Below are positions 17,446-29,387 of a stretch of 63,239 nt of DNA, piece after piece. The position numbers and the translations under genes are program-made. The number at the start of each line of letters is the position of its first letter. Within the stretch, counting starts at the first letter, position 1. The DNA is from an uncultured Anaeromyxobacter sp. (lineage in GTDB: Bacteria; Myxococcota; Myxococcia; Myxococcales; Anaeromyxobacteraceae), in contig CAIOAK010000041.1 of the NCBI GenBank assembly GCA_903855945.1, positions 1 to 63,239 on the forward strand, written 5' to 3'. The notes beneath the pieces were generated by a model. The model was not told the origin of the DNA, made no database searches, and worked only from the letters and a program-made list of their open reading frames with translations.

Positions 17446-19094
17446 GGAACCGCCGCCCTCCCCTCCAGGCGCGGATCGCTCGCTCCCTCGCACCACCCGG
17501 TGGCCGGATCGATGCGCACCGCCTGCGGGTTGCCGAAGGGCGAGGAGAGGGTCTCGATCCGGTGGCCGCGCGCCTCGAGCGCCCGGCGGGTCTCCTCCTG
17601 GAGCGCCCCGGGCTCGGCGACCACCACGTCCGGCTTCCACTGATGGTGAATTCGGGGGGTCCCGAGCGCCTCGTCGAGCGGCATGCCCCCGTCCACGACC
17701 CGCAGGATCGCCCAGGCGACGGTGGAGGGGATGGTGCTCCCGCCGGGAGATCCCAGCGCGAGGAGCAGCTTCCCGTCCGGCCGGAAGACCATCGTCGGCG
17801 ACATGGACGACAGCGGGCGCTTGCCGGGGGCGGGCAGGTTCAGGTCGGCACCCTCCAGCCCGAAGGCGTTGGGAGTGCCGGGAGCGGCGTCGAAGTCGTC
17901 CATCTCGTCGTTGAGCAGGATTCCCGTGCCCGGCACCACCACGCCCGACCCGAACTGGAGGTTCACGGTGGTCGTGAGGGCGACGGCGTTGCCCTCGGCG
18001 TCCACGACCGAGACGTGGCTCGTGTGCCCGGCGGGCGCCGCGGGTGCCGGAGGGCCCGACGTGGACGCCCGCTCCCCGATCGCGCCCCGGACCTGCGCCG
18101 CGAATCTCTCGGACGCCATCTCCCGGGCCACCGCTTCGGCGCCCGGGGCGAAGTCCGGATCGGCGAGCGCGCCGCCCCGCCGCTCGAAGAGCCGGCGCTC
18201 GGACTCGACGAAGGCGTGGAGGTAGCGCTCGGCCGACCGGGACACGTCCTTCGGATCCTGGGCCTCCATCGCCCGGAGCAGGCCGAGCACGATCGCCCCC
18301 CCGGCCGACGGCGGTGGGAAGCTCGCCACCCGGTGGCCGCGGAACTCGCCCCAGAGCACCTCCCGGGTGCGGGTGCGATAGGCCGCCAGGTCCTCGGCGG
18401 TGAGCACCCCGCCGCGCGCCCGGGCCGCCGCGGCGATGCGCGAGGCGAGCGCCCCCCGGTAGAAGGCGTCCGGGTCCTTGCCCAGGAGCCGCAGCGTGGC
18501 CGCGAGATCCCGCTGGACGACCCGGGTCCCCGGCACGGGCGGCTCGCCGCGGGGCAGGTAGACGGCCGCCCCGGCCGGGTCCTCCGCGAGGCACGACCGG
18601 GCCGCCACCGCGGCACGGCGCCAGTGACGCCCCACGACCACGCCCTCCCGCGCGAGCCGGATCGCCGGCGCCACCAGCTCCGAAAGCGGTCGGGTCCCGA
18701 ACCGACGGGCGATCTCGGCGTACCCCTTCACGGCGCCGGGAACCGCGATGGAGAGCCCCCCGCAGCGGGAACGGCGCGGATCGGGCCGGCCGTCGACCCG
18801 GAACATGTCGGGGGTCGCCGCCGCGGGAGCGGTCTCCCGGAAGTCGATCGCCACCACCCGGTCCTCTCGGGCCAGGTAGACGAGCGCCAGCCCCCCTCCG
18901 CCGATCCCGGAGCTCTGGGGCTCCGCCACCGAGAGCGCGAAGGCGGCGGCGACCGCCGCGTCGGCCGCGTTCCCCCCGGCCCGGAGGACCGCCGCCCCGG
19001 CCTCGCTCGCCACCGGGTTGGCCGCGGCCACCGCCCCGCGGGGCGAGACGGCCACGTGGGCCAGGAGGAGGGGGAGGAGGGGCGCCAGGGTCAT
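17442..19094 (-). CDS. ggt: Gamma-glutamyltransferase (glutathione hydrolase) precursor
   Basis: A periplasmic N-terminal-nucleophile hydrolase that cleaves gamma-glutamyl bonds and matures by self-cleavage. The 550-residue precursor begins with a hydrophobic leader (LAPLLPLLLAHVAVS). Thr358 in the GHTSHVSVVD segment is the expected self-cleavage site and nucleophile, corresponding to the TTH motif of E. coli. The GLSIAVPG and LSSMSPTMV segments are also family features. I chose the ATG at 19094, which starts the leader; upstream in-frame sequence is glmU antisense. It is followed directly by the TatD-like gene. Confidence 0.93.
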   Translation of the reverse strand: MTLAPLLPLLLAHVAVSPRGAVAAANPVASEAGAAVLRAGGNAADAAVAAAFALSVAEPQSSGIGGGGLALVYLAREDRVVAIDFRETAPAAATPDMFRVDGRPDPRRSRCGGLSIAVPGAVKGYAEIARRFGTRPLSELVAPAIRLAREGVVVGRHWRRAAVAARSCLAEDPAGAAVYLPRGEPPVPGTRVVQRDLAATLRLLGKDPDAFYRGALASRIAAAARARGGVLTAEDLAAYRTRTREVLWGEFRGHRVASFPPPSAGGAIVLGLLRAMEAQDPKDVSRSAERYLHAFVESERRLFERRGGALADPDFAPGAEAVAREMASERFAAQVRGAIGERASTSGPPAPAAPAGHTSHVSVVDAEGNAVALTTTVNLQFGSGVVVPGTGILLNDEMDDFDAAPGTPNAFGLEGADLNLPAPGKRPLSSMSPTMVFRPDGKLLLALGSPGGSTIPSTVAWAILRVVDGGMPLDEALGTPRIHHQWKPDVVVAEPGALQEETRRALEARGHRIETLSSPFGNPQAVRIDPATGWCEGASDPRLEGRAAVP

Positions 19095-19163
19095 TTCCCC
19101 ATGGGTAGCACGACCGGGCGGGGGGCTCGCACCGCGAGCCTTGATTCCCGCCTCGGGTGGCCC

Positions 19164-19169
19164 TAGCCT
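19164..19169 (+). promoter_or_regulatory. Candidate -10 element of glmU (leaderless type)
   Basis: TAGCCT ends 7 nt before the glmU ATG and no Shine-Dalgarno sequence lies between them, so transcription should begin at or next to the start codon. Confidence 0.45.
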
Positions 19170-19176
19170 CCCCGCC

Positions 19177-20607
19177 ATGCCGACACCTTCGAAGAAGCGC
19201 AAGGGAACCGCCCCGCTCGCAGCCATCGTCCTCGCCGCTGGCAAGGGGACGCGCATGAAGACGACCCGCGCCAAGGTCCTCCACCCGGTGTGCGGGCGCC
19301 CGATGGTCTACTTCCCGGTGAAGCGGGCGCTGGAGGCCGGTGCGCGTCCGGTGGTGATCGTGGTGGGGCACCAGGGGGACGAGGTGGAGGCCTCCCTGCG
19401 CGCCGCCCTGCCGGGCGCGCCGCTCCAGTTCGCCCGCCAGGAGAGGCAGCTCGGCACGGCCCACGCGGTGCTGGCCGCCAGGCCCTCGCTCCGCGGCTAC
19501 CGCGGTCCGGTGATGATCCTCTCCGGCGACACCCCGCTGCTCACCACGCACACGCTCGCATCGGTCGTCGAGGCGCGCACGGCGCCGGGATCGCTCGCCT
19601 TCGCGACCATGGACCTCGAGAACCCGGAGGGATACGGACGGGTGGTCCACGCGCCGGGCAAGGGGCCCGCACTGATCGTGGAGGAGAAGGACGCCACCCC
19701 GGAGGAGCGGCAGATCCGGGAGGTGAACGCCGGGCTCTACGTCGCCGACGCCGAGTTCCTCTGGTCCACGCTGTCGCGCGTGGACGCCAGGAACGCCCAG
19801 CGCGAGTTCTACCTGACCGACCTCGTGGCGCTGGCCGCCGACGGCCCCGGTGCGGTGGCCGTGCGGGTCTCGCCGGTGGAGGCCCAGGGGGTGAACGACC
19901 TGGAGGACCTGTCGCTCGCCACCCGCGCCATGACCCGGCGCATCGCCGCATCGCTCATGAAGTCGGGCGTGACCATCGAGGACCCGGAACGCTTCGACGC
20001 GGACGAGGGGGTGCAGGTGGCCCCGGACACGGTCCTCGAGCCGGGCGTGCGGCTGCGCGGCGCCACCCGCGTGGGGCCGGGCTGCGTCGTCGGACAGGGC
20101 TCGATCCTGATCGACACCCAGGTGGGCGCCGGGGTGCAGATCCTCCCCTACAGCCACCTGGAGAAGGCCCGCGTCGGCGACGGCTGCCGGGTCGGCCCCT
20201 TCGCCCGGCTGCGCCCCGAGTCGGTGATCGCGACCGGGGCCCACGTCGGGAACTTCGTGGAGCTGAAGAAGACCACCCTGGGCAAGGGCTCCAAGGCGAA
20301 CCACCTCACCTACCTGGGCGACGCGACCATCGGCGCGGGCGTGAACATCGGGTGCGGCACCGTCACCTGCAACTACGACGGGGAGAAGAAGCACCCCACC
20401 CGGATCGGCGACGGGGTCTTCGTGGGATCCGACTCGATCCTGGTGGCGCCCATCTCCATCGGCAAGGGGGCCTACGTGGCCGCCGGCTCCACCCTCACCG
20501 AGAGTGTACCGGCCGGCGCGCTGGCGCTGGGGCGCGCGCGCCAGGTGACGAAGAAGGGCTGGGCCCGGGCCAAGGCCGCCGCGAAGCCTGCCGGGAAGGG
20601 TCGCTAG
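19177..20607 (+). CDS. glmU: Bifunctional UDP-GlcNAc pyrophosphorylase / glucosamine-1-P acetyltransferase
   Basis: Makes UDP-N-acetylglucosamine for peptidoglycan and lipopolysaccharide. The N-terminal half has the uridyltransferase signature LAAGKGTRMKT, and the C-terminal half is a left-handed beta-helix with hexapeptide repeats, including the LTYLGDATIGAGVNIG and CNYDG segments. The 476-residue length is normal. The ATG at 19177 was chosen over an upstream in-frame ATG because the N-terminus then matches the family. It is followed 2 bp later by glmS; the pair forms the amino-sugar operon. Confidence 0.96.
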   Translation: MPTPSKKRKGTAPLAAIVLAAGKGTRMKTTRAKVLHPVCGRPMVYFPVKRALEAGARPVVIVVGHQGDEVEASLRAALPGAPLQFARQERQLGTAHAVLAARPSLRGYRGPVMILSGDTPLLTTHTLASVVEARTAPGSLAFATMDLENPEGYGRVVHAPGKGPALIVEEKDATPEERQIREVNAGLYVADAEFLWSTLSRVDARNAQREFYLTDLVALAADGPGAVAVRVSPVEAQGVNDLEDLSLATRAMTRRIAASLMKSGVTIEDPERFDADEGVQVAPDTVLEPGVRLRGATRVGPGCVVGQGSILIDTQVGAGVQILPYSHLEKARVGDGCRVGPFARLRPESVIATGAHVGNFVELKKTTLGKGSKANHLTYLGDATIGAGVNIGCGTVTCNYDGEKKHPTRIGDGVFVGSDSILVAPISIGKGAYVAAGSTLTESVPAGALALGRARQVTKKGWARAKAAAKPAGKGR

Positions 20608-20609
20608 CC

Positions 20610-22441
<1,832 letters not shown>

Positions 22442-22445
<4 letters not shown>

Positions 22446-23038
22446 ACCTCCGCCTCTTCGTGGCGCTCGAGCCGTCCGACCCGGTGCGCCGACGGCTGGG
22501 CGCGGCGCAGGAGGCGCTCCGCAGAGCCGCGGGGCGGCACGCCGAGGAGCTCCGCTGGGTCCCGCCGGACCGGCTGCACCTGACGCTCCACTTCCTCGGA
22601 CAGGTCCCGGAGGAACGGCTCCCCGCCGTGGGGGGCGCCGTGGCGGAGGCGGGCGCGCGCTCCCGGCCGCTGCGGCTCGAGGTGCAGGGGGCGAGCGGCT
22701 TCCCGTCGGCGCGGAAGCCGCGGGTGGTCTTCGGCGGGGTGGGCGGCGAACTCGCGGGGCTGCGGGCGCTCGTGGACGAGCTGGGGCGCTCGCTCGGACC
22801 GCTGGGGTTCCCCGTCGACTCCCGCACCTTCAAGCCCCATTTCACCTTCGGTCGATCCCGGGAGGCGCACGGCGCCGCCGGTCTGGGGGGCGCCATCGCG
22901 TCCGCGGCCTCCGGCGAACCGATCCCCTGGCGGGCCGACGAGCTGGTCCTGTTCCGCTCCCATCCGGGCGCGGGGGGATCTCGCTACGAGCCGCTCCTGC
23001 GGGCCCGGCTCGGGCCTTCGGGCGCGCCGGCCCGCTGA
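22442..23038 (+). CDS. thpR: RNA 2',3'-cyclic phosphodiesterase
   Basis: A 198-residue member of the 2H phosphoesterase superfamily (formerly 2'-5' RNA ligase, LigT). The two HxT motifs are HLTLHFLG (about residues 45-52) and HFTFGR (about 130-135). The start MNLRLFVAL is typical. It opens cyclic phosphates on RNA ends; the cellular role in bacteria is unsettled. It overlaps glmS by 4 bp and so is probably co-translated with it. Confidence 0.9.
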
Positions 23039-23189
23039 CGGCGCACGCCACTTCTCTTGCGTTTGTACGGATGTTCAGTATTCTTCCGTTCAGGTGGGAT
23101 GTCGGACCCCCCTGCTAGAAGTCGCTGGGTCGGAACGAACGAACGGACGAACGAGGGGGCGCGGCGCGCCCCGACAAGGAGCGGTGAAG
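23039..23189 (+). promoter_or_regulatory. recA promoter and leader region
   Basis: Two GTTCAG direct repeats (23073-23078 and 23088-23093) lie upstream of a TAGAAG hexamer (23116-23121), a plausible -10 box. The transcribed leader then has a tetranucleotide tract and an AAGGAG Shine-Dalgarno sequence (23176-23181), 8 nt before the ATG. GTTCAG is the conserved core I recall for the myxobacterial LexA box, but neither copy fits the full consensus well (about 13-14 of 17 positions). SOS control is therefore possible, not shown. Confidence 0.45.
23133..23152. repeat. GAAC tetranucleotide tract in the recA leader
   Basis: Five 4-bp units: GAAC three times, then GGAC, then GAAC. The tract sits between the presumed recA promoter and its ribosome-binding site. 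Length variation by slippage could change the leader, but this is speculation. Confidence 0.7.
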
Positions 23190-24266
<1,077 letters not shown>

Positions 24267-24270
24267 TTCC

Positions 24271-24279
24271 GGGGGGGGG
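24271..24279. repeat. Run of nine G residues after recA
   Basis: A homopolymeric G9 run lies 5 bp after the recA stop codon. It is intergenic, so slippage there would not change a protein. It is a likely spot for sequencing error. Confidence 0.8.
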
Positions 24280-24305
24280 TGGTGCCGGCGCGCCCCGGCG
24301 CGGGA

Positions 24306-24311
24306 TACACT
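24306..24311 (+). promoter_or_regulatory. Candidate -10 element of the LETM1-like gene
   Basis: TACACT ends 9 nt before the ATG at 24321, with no Shine-Dalgarno sequence between, as expected for a leaderless or near-leaderless mRNA. Confidence 0.4.
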
Positions 24312-24320
24312 CGGCGTCTC

Positions 24321-25694
24321 ATGCAAGGCCCCCTCGACTCCCGGGACTGGCTGTCGGAGACCCTCGAGGCCCGCCTCGCGGGGCACGAGCCCGTCTCCGT
24401 CCGGGCGCGGCTCCCCCGGGAGCTGCGCGACGCCGACCCCAAGGGGCCCGACCTGGAGGCGCGCGCGCGGATGCTCGTGGCCCGCTCGCTCCGCCACCGC
24501 GTGCTCGATCGCCAGGCGCGGGACGACGAGACCACCGCCGGCACGGTCGATGGCCACCTGGCCATGATCCTCGAGCTGACGGCCCTGCTCGACGTGCCCT
24601 ACGAACCGGCCCGGCGTCGGGCCGAGCTGGCCGCCGTCCTGGCCGCCGCAACCGGGGACATCGCCGGTGCGGTCGGGGTGGCGCCCCGCGGGGGCCAGGC
24701 CCCCTCCCCCGCGCTGGTGCGTCGCACGCTGGCGCGGGCCGGCCAGCGGCTCCTCCGGATTCACTTCCCTCCCGGCGATCCGGAGCGCGGCCTCCCGCTC
24801 TACGCGGGAACGGTGGCCATCCAGCGGCGGCTCCTGGCCCGCCTCGCGCTCGACTACTTCCAGAGCGGGGAGCTCCAGGCGGACGACGCCGTCTCCGACC
24901 TGGAGCAGGCCCGGGAGGAGGAACTGTGCCTCGTCGAGGCGCTCGCCGGGCTCGCCACGGCCGACCCGCTCGTTCCCCGGCCCGACCGGCGCGTGGTCTC
25001 CCGGCAGGTGGAGCGCATCGGGCTCGACAGGGAGCGGGTGCAGGCCGCCCGGGAAGCCGCGGCGGCGCCCCGGGAGCCGGAGGAGATCGTCGCCGACACG
25101 CCGGAGCGGCTGCGCGGCTTCCTCTTCGAACAGCTCCTGCTCGCATCCCTGGGCATGCCCGCGGGCTCCACGCCCCGGTCCGAGTTCCTGGCCCGCTTCG
25201 CGACCGCTGCCGGGATCCCGCCCGAGCGGGTCGCCCCCCTCCAGGTCGAGGCGGCCGCCTTCCACGCCGACCACCAGGCCTGGTTCCGGGCCTTCGGCCT
25301 CCCGGCGGAGGCCGAGTGGAGCGAGCTCGCCGACGAGTGGAACGAGTTCGGCGGGCGCATGGTCGACCGGGTGGCCGCCATCGTGAACGAGAACCTGGAC
25401 GCCATCGCGGTGGAGCTCAAGGAGACCGGTGAGCTGGGCACGCTGCTCGCGAAGGCCGCGGCCGGCCAGACCCTAGATGCCACCGAGCGCAAGAAGGTGA
25501 AGGCGCAGCTCATCGATCTCGCCAAGGCGGTGCCGGCGCTCGCCATCTTCGCGGCGCCGGGTGGGATGGTGCTCCTGCCGCTGCTCGCGAAGCTCCTGCC
25601 CTTCGACCTCTTGCCCTCGGCGTTCCACGCGAAGAGCAAGGAGGCCGCCCGCCAGGAAAGGGAGGCGGCCGACCCGTCCCGGAAAGGCCGGTGA
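24321..25694 (+). CDS. LETM1-like domain protein
   Basis: A 457-residue, mostly helical and strongly charged protein with no signal peptide. Near the C-terminus (about residues 405-445) is a hydrophobic stretch, LAIFAAPGGMVLLPLLAKLL, followed by PFDLLPSAF. This matches the core of the LETM1 ribosome-binding-like domain, otherwise best known from mitochondrial inner-membrane proteins. A KKVKAQL segment precedes it. The N-terminal 350 residues were not recognised. The ATG at 24321 was preferred over an upstream in-frame GTG because it follows a candidate -10 box. Its role is unknown; membrane association is likely. Confidence 0.7.
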   Translation: MQGPLDSRDWLSETLEARLAGHEPVSVRARLPRELRDADPKGPDLEARARMLVARSLRHRVLDRQARDDETTAGTVDGHLAMILELTALLDVPYEPARRRAELAAVLAAATGDIAGAVGVAPRGGQAPSPALVRRTLARAGQRLLRIHFPPGDPERGLPLYAGTVAIQRRLLARLALDYFQSGELQADDAVSDLEQAREEELCLVEALAGLATADPLVPRPDRRVVSRQVERIGLDRERVQAAREAAAAPREPEEIVADTPERLRGFLFEQLLLASLGMPAGSTPRSEFLARFATAAGIPPERVAPLQVEAAAFHADHQAWFRAFGLPAEAEWSELADEWNEFGGRMVDRVAAIVNENLDAIAVELKETGELGTLLAKAAAGQTLDATERKKVKAQLIDLAKAVPALAIFAAPGGMVLLPLLAKLLPFDLLPSAFHAKSKEAARQEREAADPSRKGR

Positions 25695-25722
25695 CGGGAG
25701 GTCTGAAGCGCCCCGCCTTCCG

Positions 25723-25728
25723 TAGTAT
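25723..25728 (+). promoter_or_regulatory. Candidate -10 element of fmt (leaderless type)
   Basis: TAGTAT ends 9 nt before the fmt GTG, with no Shine-Dalgarno sequence between. It lies in the 43-bp gap after the LETM1-like gene and would drive fmt-rsmB. Confidence 0.45.
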
Positions 25729-25737
25729 GACTGCCGG

Positions 25738-26664
25738 GTGCGGATCGCCTTCCTCGGCACGCCGGCCTTCGCGGTGCCGGCCCTCGATGCGCTCGCCCTC
25801 GCGGGTCACGAGGTCGCGGTGGTGGTGGCGCAGCCCGACCGCCCGGCGGGGCGGGGGCAGGAACTGCGCGAACCGGCCACCAAGTCCTGGGCGACGGCCC
25901 GCGGCATCCCGGTGCTCCAGCCGCTCAAGGTGCGGGACGGCGTCCTCGCCGGGCAGCTCGCCGCCCTCGCCCCCGACCTGCTGGTGGTGGTGGCGTACGG
26001 CCGCATCCTCGGCGACGACCTCCTCCGGCTCGCCCCGCAGGGAGCGGTGAACGTCCACGCTTCCCTGCTCCCCCGCCACCGCGGCGCGGCCCCCATCCAG
26101 TGGGCGATCGCCGAGGGGGAGCGGGAGACCGGCGTCACCATCATGCAGATGGACACCGGCCTCGACACCGGCGACATCCTGCTGCAGCGGACGATCTCCA
26201 TCGGAGACGACGACGCCGAGGCTCTCTCCCCGCGCCTCGCCCGGCTCGGCGGTGAGGCGCTCGTCGATGCGATCCGGCTGCTCGAGGCCGGAGGGATCGT
26301 CCCGGTCCAGCAGGACGACGCGAAGGCCACGCTGGCGCCTATCCTCGAGAAGGAGCACGGCCGGCTCGACTTCCGCGAGCCCGCCACCCGCCTCGCAGCC
26401 CGGATGCGGGGTTTCCGTCCCTGGCCGGGCGCCTTCACCTCGCTCGCCGGCCGAACGCTCAAGGTCCACGCGGCGGCGGCGGGGGGCGACGCGGGGCTCG
26501 ATCCCGGGAGTGCCCGGGCGACCCAGGACGGTATCCGGGTCGGCTGCGGGGCGGGATCATCCCTCCTCCTCACCGAGGTCCAGCTGGAGGGGAAGCGGCG
26601 CGTTCCGGCCTCTGAATTCCTGAAGGGCCACCCGCTTCCGGAAGGCACGGTCCTCGGCCCGTGA
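25738..26664 (+). CDS. fmt: Methionyl-tRNA formyltransferase
   Basis: Formylates initiator Met-tRNA using 10-formyl-THF. 308 residues; the N-terminal [18 protein letters not shown] and the catalytic [20 protein letters not shown] segment with Asn, His and the later Asp (METG-type [10 protein letters not shown]) are intact. A C-terminal OB-fold follows. The start is GTG and it overlaps rsmB in GTGA, an arrangement common for fmt and rsmB. Confidence 0.96.
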   Translation: MRIAFLGTPAFAVPALDALALAGHEVAVVVAQPDRPAGRGQELREPATKSWATARGIPVLQPLKVRDGVLAGQLAALAPDLLVVVAYGRILGDDLLRLAPQGAVNVHASLLPRHRGAAPIQWAIAEGERETGVTIMQMDTGLDTGDILLQRTISIGDDDAEALSPRLARLGGEALVDAIRLLEAGGIVPVQQDDAKATLAPILEKEHGRLDFREPATRLAARMRGFRPWPGAFTSLAGRTLKVHAAAAGGDAGLDPGSARATQDGIRVGCGAGSSLLLTEVQLEGKRRVPASEFLKGHPLPEGTVLGP

Positions 26665-27995
26665 ACGCCCGGGAGATCGCCTTCGCGGTGCTGCGACGGG
26701 TGGAGGAGGGGGGCGCCTACGCCTCCCGCGCCCTCGACGCCGCGCTCGCCCAGGCAGGCGCCACCGACCCGCGCGAGTCGGCGCTCGCCACCGAGCTCGT
26801 CTACGGGACGCTGCGCCGTGCGCTGCAGCTCGACGCGGCGCTCGCGCCCCATTCCCGCCGCGCCCTCGACGGGATCGATCCGGCTGCCCGGGTCGCGCTC
26901 CGGATGGGCGCCTACCAGCTCCTCTTCCTCCGCGTCCCCGCCCACGCCGCGGTGGGCGAGGTGGTCTCGCTCGCGAAGGCCGTGGACCACGGTCGCGCCG
27001 CGGGCTTCGTGAACGCCGTCCTGCGCTCCCTCTCCCGTGCGCCGTCGCTGCCCTCCCCTCCTCCCGCGTCGCTCGACCCGGTGGCCCACCTGGCCGCCTC
27101 CGAGTCGCTCCCCGGCTGGCTCGCGGCCGAGTGGATCGGCTGGTTCGGGGCGGCACGGGCCGGGGCCCTCGCCGCGGCCATGAACCAGCCCGCGCCCCTC
27201 GTGCTGCGCTCCCCCCGGCGCGACGAACTGCTGGCCCGTCTCGCCGCCGCGGGCATCGGGGCCGTCCCCACGGAGCGCTCGCCCCACGGCATCCGGGTCG
27301 CGGGGGGTTCGGTGGAGCAGGTTTCGCGCGCGGCGGGCGGGATCCCCTTCCAGGTCCAGGACGAATCGGCCCAGCTCGTCACCCTCTTCGCGGCGGCCGG
27401 ACTTCCCCCGGGACCGGTCCGGGTGCTCGACCTGTGCGCCGCACCGGGCGGGAAGGCCTTCCACCTCGCCGAGATCCTGCCGGCCGGCTCGGAGGTTGTG
27501 GCGGTGGAGATCCACCCGCGCAAGGCCGACGCGTTCCGGCGCGAGGCGGAGAGCCGCGGCCACGGAGGCGTCCGGGTGATCTGCGCCGACGGGTCGCGCC
27601 CCATCCCGGGGCTCGAGCCGGGGAGCTTCGACGCGGTGCTGGTCGATGCCCCGTGTGCGGGGCTCGGGACGCTGCGCCGCCACCCCGAGCTGAAGCTCCG
27701 CCGCTCCGCCGCCGACCTCCCCCGCTTCGCCGGGATCCAGGAGGAGATCCTCCGGAACGCCATCCTGTACGCGAAACCCGGAGCGCCGGTGACCTACTCG
27801 GTCTGCTCGCTGTCGCGTGCGGAGGGACCGGGCGTGGTCGCGCGCCTGGGCGCATCGGTTCGACGCGTACCCCCGCCCCCGAGCTTCCTCTCCGACCTCC
27901 TCACGCCGGAGGGAGACCTCCTCACCCTCCCCGACCTCTGCGGCGGCGACGGCTTCTACGCGGCGCGTCTGGCCGCGGTCGGACCCGACCGATAG
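26661..27995 (+). CDS. rsmB: 16S rRNA m5C967 methyltransferase
   Basis: Methylates C967 of 16S rRNA. 444 residues: an N-terminal NusB-like RNA-binding domain (about 1-145) and a C-terminal Rossmann methyltransferase. The SAM motif is [15 protein letters not shown], the PC-containing motif IV is [17 protein letters not shown] and the catalytic cysteine motif VI is [11 protein letters not shown]. It is translationally coupled to fmt by a 4-bp overlap. Confidence 0.94.
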   Translation: MNAREIAFAVLRRVEEGGAYASRALDAALAQAGATDPRESALATELVYGTLRRALQLDAALAPHSRRALDGIDPAARVALRMGAYQLLFLRVPAHAAVGEVVSLAKAVDHGRAAGFVNAVLRSLSRAPSLPSPPPASLDPVAHLAASESLPGWLAAEWIGWFGAARAGALAAAMNQPAPLVLRSPRRDELLARLAAAGIGAVPTERSPHGIRVAGGSVEQVSRAAGGIPFQVQDESAQLVTLFAAAGLPPGPVRVLDLCAAPGGKAFHLAEILPAGSEVVAVEIHPRKADAFRREAESRGHGGVRVICADGSRPIPGLEPGSFDAVLVDAPCAGLGTLRRHPELKLRRSAADLPRFAGIQEEILRNAILYAKPGAPVTYSVCSLSRAEGPGVVARLGASVRRVPPPPSFLSDLLTPEGDLLTLPDLCGGDGFYAARLAAVGPDR

Positions 27996-27998
27996 ACT
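27993..27998 (+). promoter_or_regulatory. Candidate -10 element of rpe
   Basis: TAGACT ends 11 nt before the rpe ATG. Its first three bases are the rsmB stop codon, so this could be coincidence. A weak GGGA lies between it and the start. Confidence 0.3.
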
Positions 27999-28009
27999 GG
28001 GAACCCGCC

Positions 28010-28687
28010 ATGGCACTGCCCATCCGCATCGCCCCCTCCATCCTCTCCGCCGACTTCGGACGACTGGCCGAGGAGGTCCGCGCCGTCGAGGCCGCGGGCG
28101 CCGACTGGATCCACGTGGACGTCATGGACGGCCGCTTCGTCCCCAACATCACCATCGGTCCGCTCGTGGTGGAGGCGGTGCGCCGGGCGACGCGGCTCCC
28201 CATCGACACCCACCTCATGATCGTCGAGCCGGAGCGCTACGTGGAGGCCTTCGCCCGGGCCGGCTCGGACCTGGTCACGGTCCACGCCGAGGTCTCGCCC
28301 CATCTGCACCGCACCCTCCAGGCCATCCGGTCGGCGGGAGCCCGCCCCGGCGTGGTGCTCAACCCGGCCACACCGGTCGAGGCCATCGAGTGGGTGCTCG
28401 CCGACGTGGAGATCGTGCTGCTCATGAGCGTGAACCCGGGCTTCGGGGGGCAGAGCTACATCCCGGCCGTCACCGAGAAGGTGCGCCGCCTGCGCCGCAT
28501 GGCCGACGAGCGCGAACTCTCGTTCGACATCGAGGTGGACGGCGGCATCAAGGCGTCCACGGTGGGAGAGGTGGCCGCGGCCGGCGCCAACGTCTTCGTG
28601 GCCGGGACGGCCGTGTTCGGCGCCCCCGACTACGCCGCCGCCATCACGGGCATCCGCGAGGCGGCCTCCCGCGCGCGCGGAGCGTAG
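28010..28687 (+). CDS. rpe: Ribulose-phosphate 3-epimerase
   Basis: Interconverts ribulose-5-phosphate and xylulose-5-phosphate in the pentose phosphate pathway. 225 residues forming a TIM barrel: [12 protein letters not shown], the metal-binding [41 protein letters not shown] and the phosphate-binding EVDGGIK are all intact. It follows rsmB by 14 bp and converges on the uracil-glycosylase-like gene. Confidence 0.97.
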   Translation: MALPIRIAPSILSADFGRLAEEVRAVEAAGADWIHVDVMDGRFVPNITIGPLVVEAVRRATRLPIDTHLMIVEPERYVEAFARAGSDLVTVHAEVSPHLHRTLQAIRSAGARPGVVLNPATPVEAIEWVLADVEIVLLMSVNPGFGGQSYIPAVTEKVRRLRRMADERELSFDIEVDGGIKASTVGEVAAAGANVFVAGTAVFGAPDYAAAITGIREAASRARGA

Positions 28688-28698
28688 CGTCGGTCTCG

Positions 28699-29337
28699 TC
28701 ATCTCTCCTCCGGGAAAGCTCGACGGATCTCCGGGTGGGTCGCCAGCAGGCGCAGGGCGCGGTCGAGCAGGGATCGCCCCGGCTCCACCTTGAACCAGGT
28801 GGAGGCGCCGCTCGGATGGGGGAGCGCGATCACGTCGGACGCCAACCCATGATACTCACAGTGAATGAGCTCGCCCACCACGCGATCGAGGCGGGTGTCG
28901 CGACCCAGGACCTGCTCGATGGCGAGCTTTCCCACGGGGAGCACGAGCCGGGGGCGCAGGATGGCCACCTCGCGCGCCAGGAACCCGCGGCTGGCCTCGA
29001 TCTCGGCCGGCGAGGGGACCCGGTCGCCGCCGCCGCTCGTCTTGCCCGGGAAGGCCCGCACCACGGCGGCCATGTAGACCCGATCCCGGAATCGCTCCTC
29101 GGTGGTTCCGAAGGAGCGGGCCATCCAGGCGAAGAGGGTCTTGCCGGCGGTCCAGGCGAAGGGGCGTCCGAAGCGGGCCTCGTGGGGCCCGGGCGCCTGC
29201 CCGAGGAGGAAGATCCGGGAGACCACCGGCGGCCCGTGCACGGCCGGGCCGGCGAATCCCGGCATGCGCAGCGCGCGGATGTCCCGCTGCACCTCCTCGA
29301 GTGCGGCGACCCGCGCGGCCCGGCTCATCGTCGCCAT
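28699..29337 (-). CDS. Uracil-DNA glycosylase superfamily protein
   Basis: A 212-residue cytoplasmic protein with UDG-superfamily motifs: the N-terminal LLGQAPGPHEARFG active-site loop, a PFAWTAGKTL segment, and the C-terminal ALPHPSGAS loop that reads the flipped base. Family 4/5 enzymes carry four iron-sulfur cysteines; here only one cysteine is visible, so this is a cluster-free branch. It probably removes uracil or a related lesion from DNA. GGAGGAG precedes the ATG. Residues around position 160 (HCEYHG) use unusually AT-rich codons. Confidence 0.82.
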   Translation of the reverse strand: MATMSRAARVAALEEVQRDIRALRMPGFAGPAVHGPPVVSRIFLLGQAPGPHEARFGRPFAWTAGKTLFAWMARSFGTTEERFRDRVYMAAVVRAFPGKTSGGGDRVPSPAEIEASRGFLAREVAILRPRLVLPVGKLAIEQVLGRDTRLDRVVGELIHCEYHGLASDVIALPHPSGASTWFKVEPGRSLLDRALRLLATHPEIRRAFPEER

Positions 29338-29375
29338 GTCTCCTCCGGGACCGGGTGGTTTCGGCCCTCACAGCG

Positions 29376-29381
29376 TAACAT
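29376..29381 (+). promoter_or_regulatory. Candidate -10 element of the alpha/beta hydrolase gene
   Basis: TAACAT ends 6 nt before the GTG at 29388 and no Shine-Dalgarno sequence intervenes. On the opposite strand the overlapping TACGCT could serve the divergent glycosylase gene. Confidence 0.45.
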
Positions 29382-29387
29382 CGGTTC

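Noticed and set aside
16594-20394. A 1266-codon minus-strand frame over ggt and glmU
   Set aside because: Only 16594-17445 has family features; upstream it is antisense or out of frame to ggt and glmU and has no protein character.
23039-23189. Calling a LexA operator at recA outright
   Set aside because: The GTTCAG repeats match only part of the remembered myxobacterial consensus and do not fit the alpha- or gammaproteobacterial boxes.
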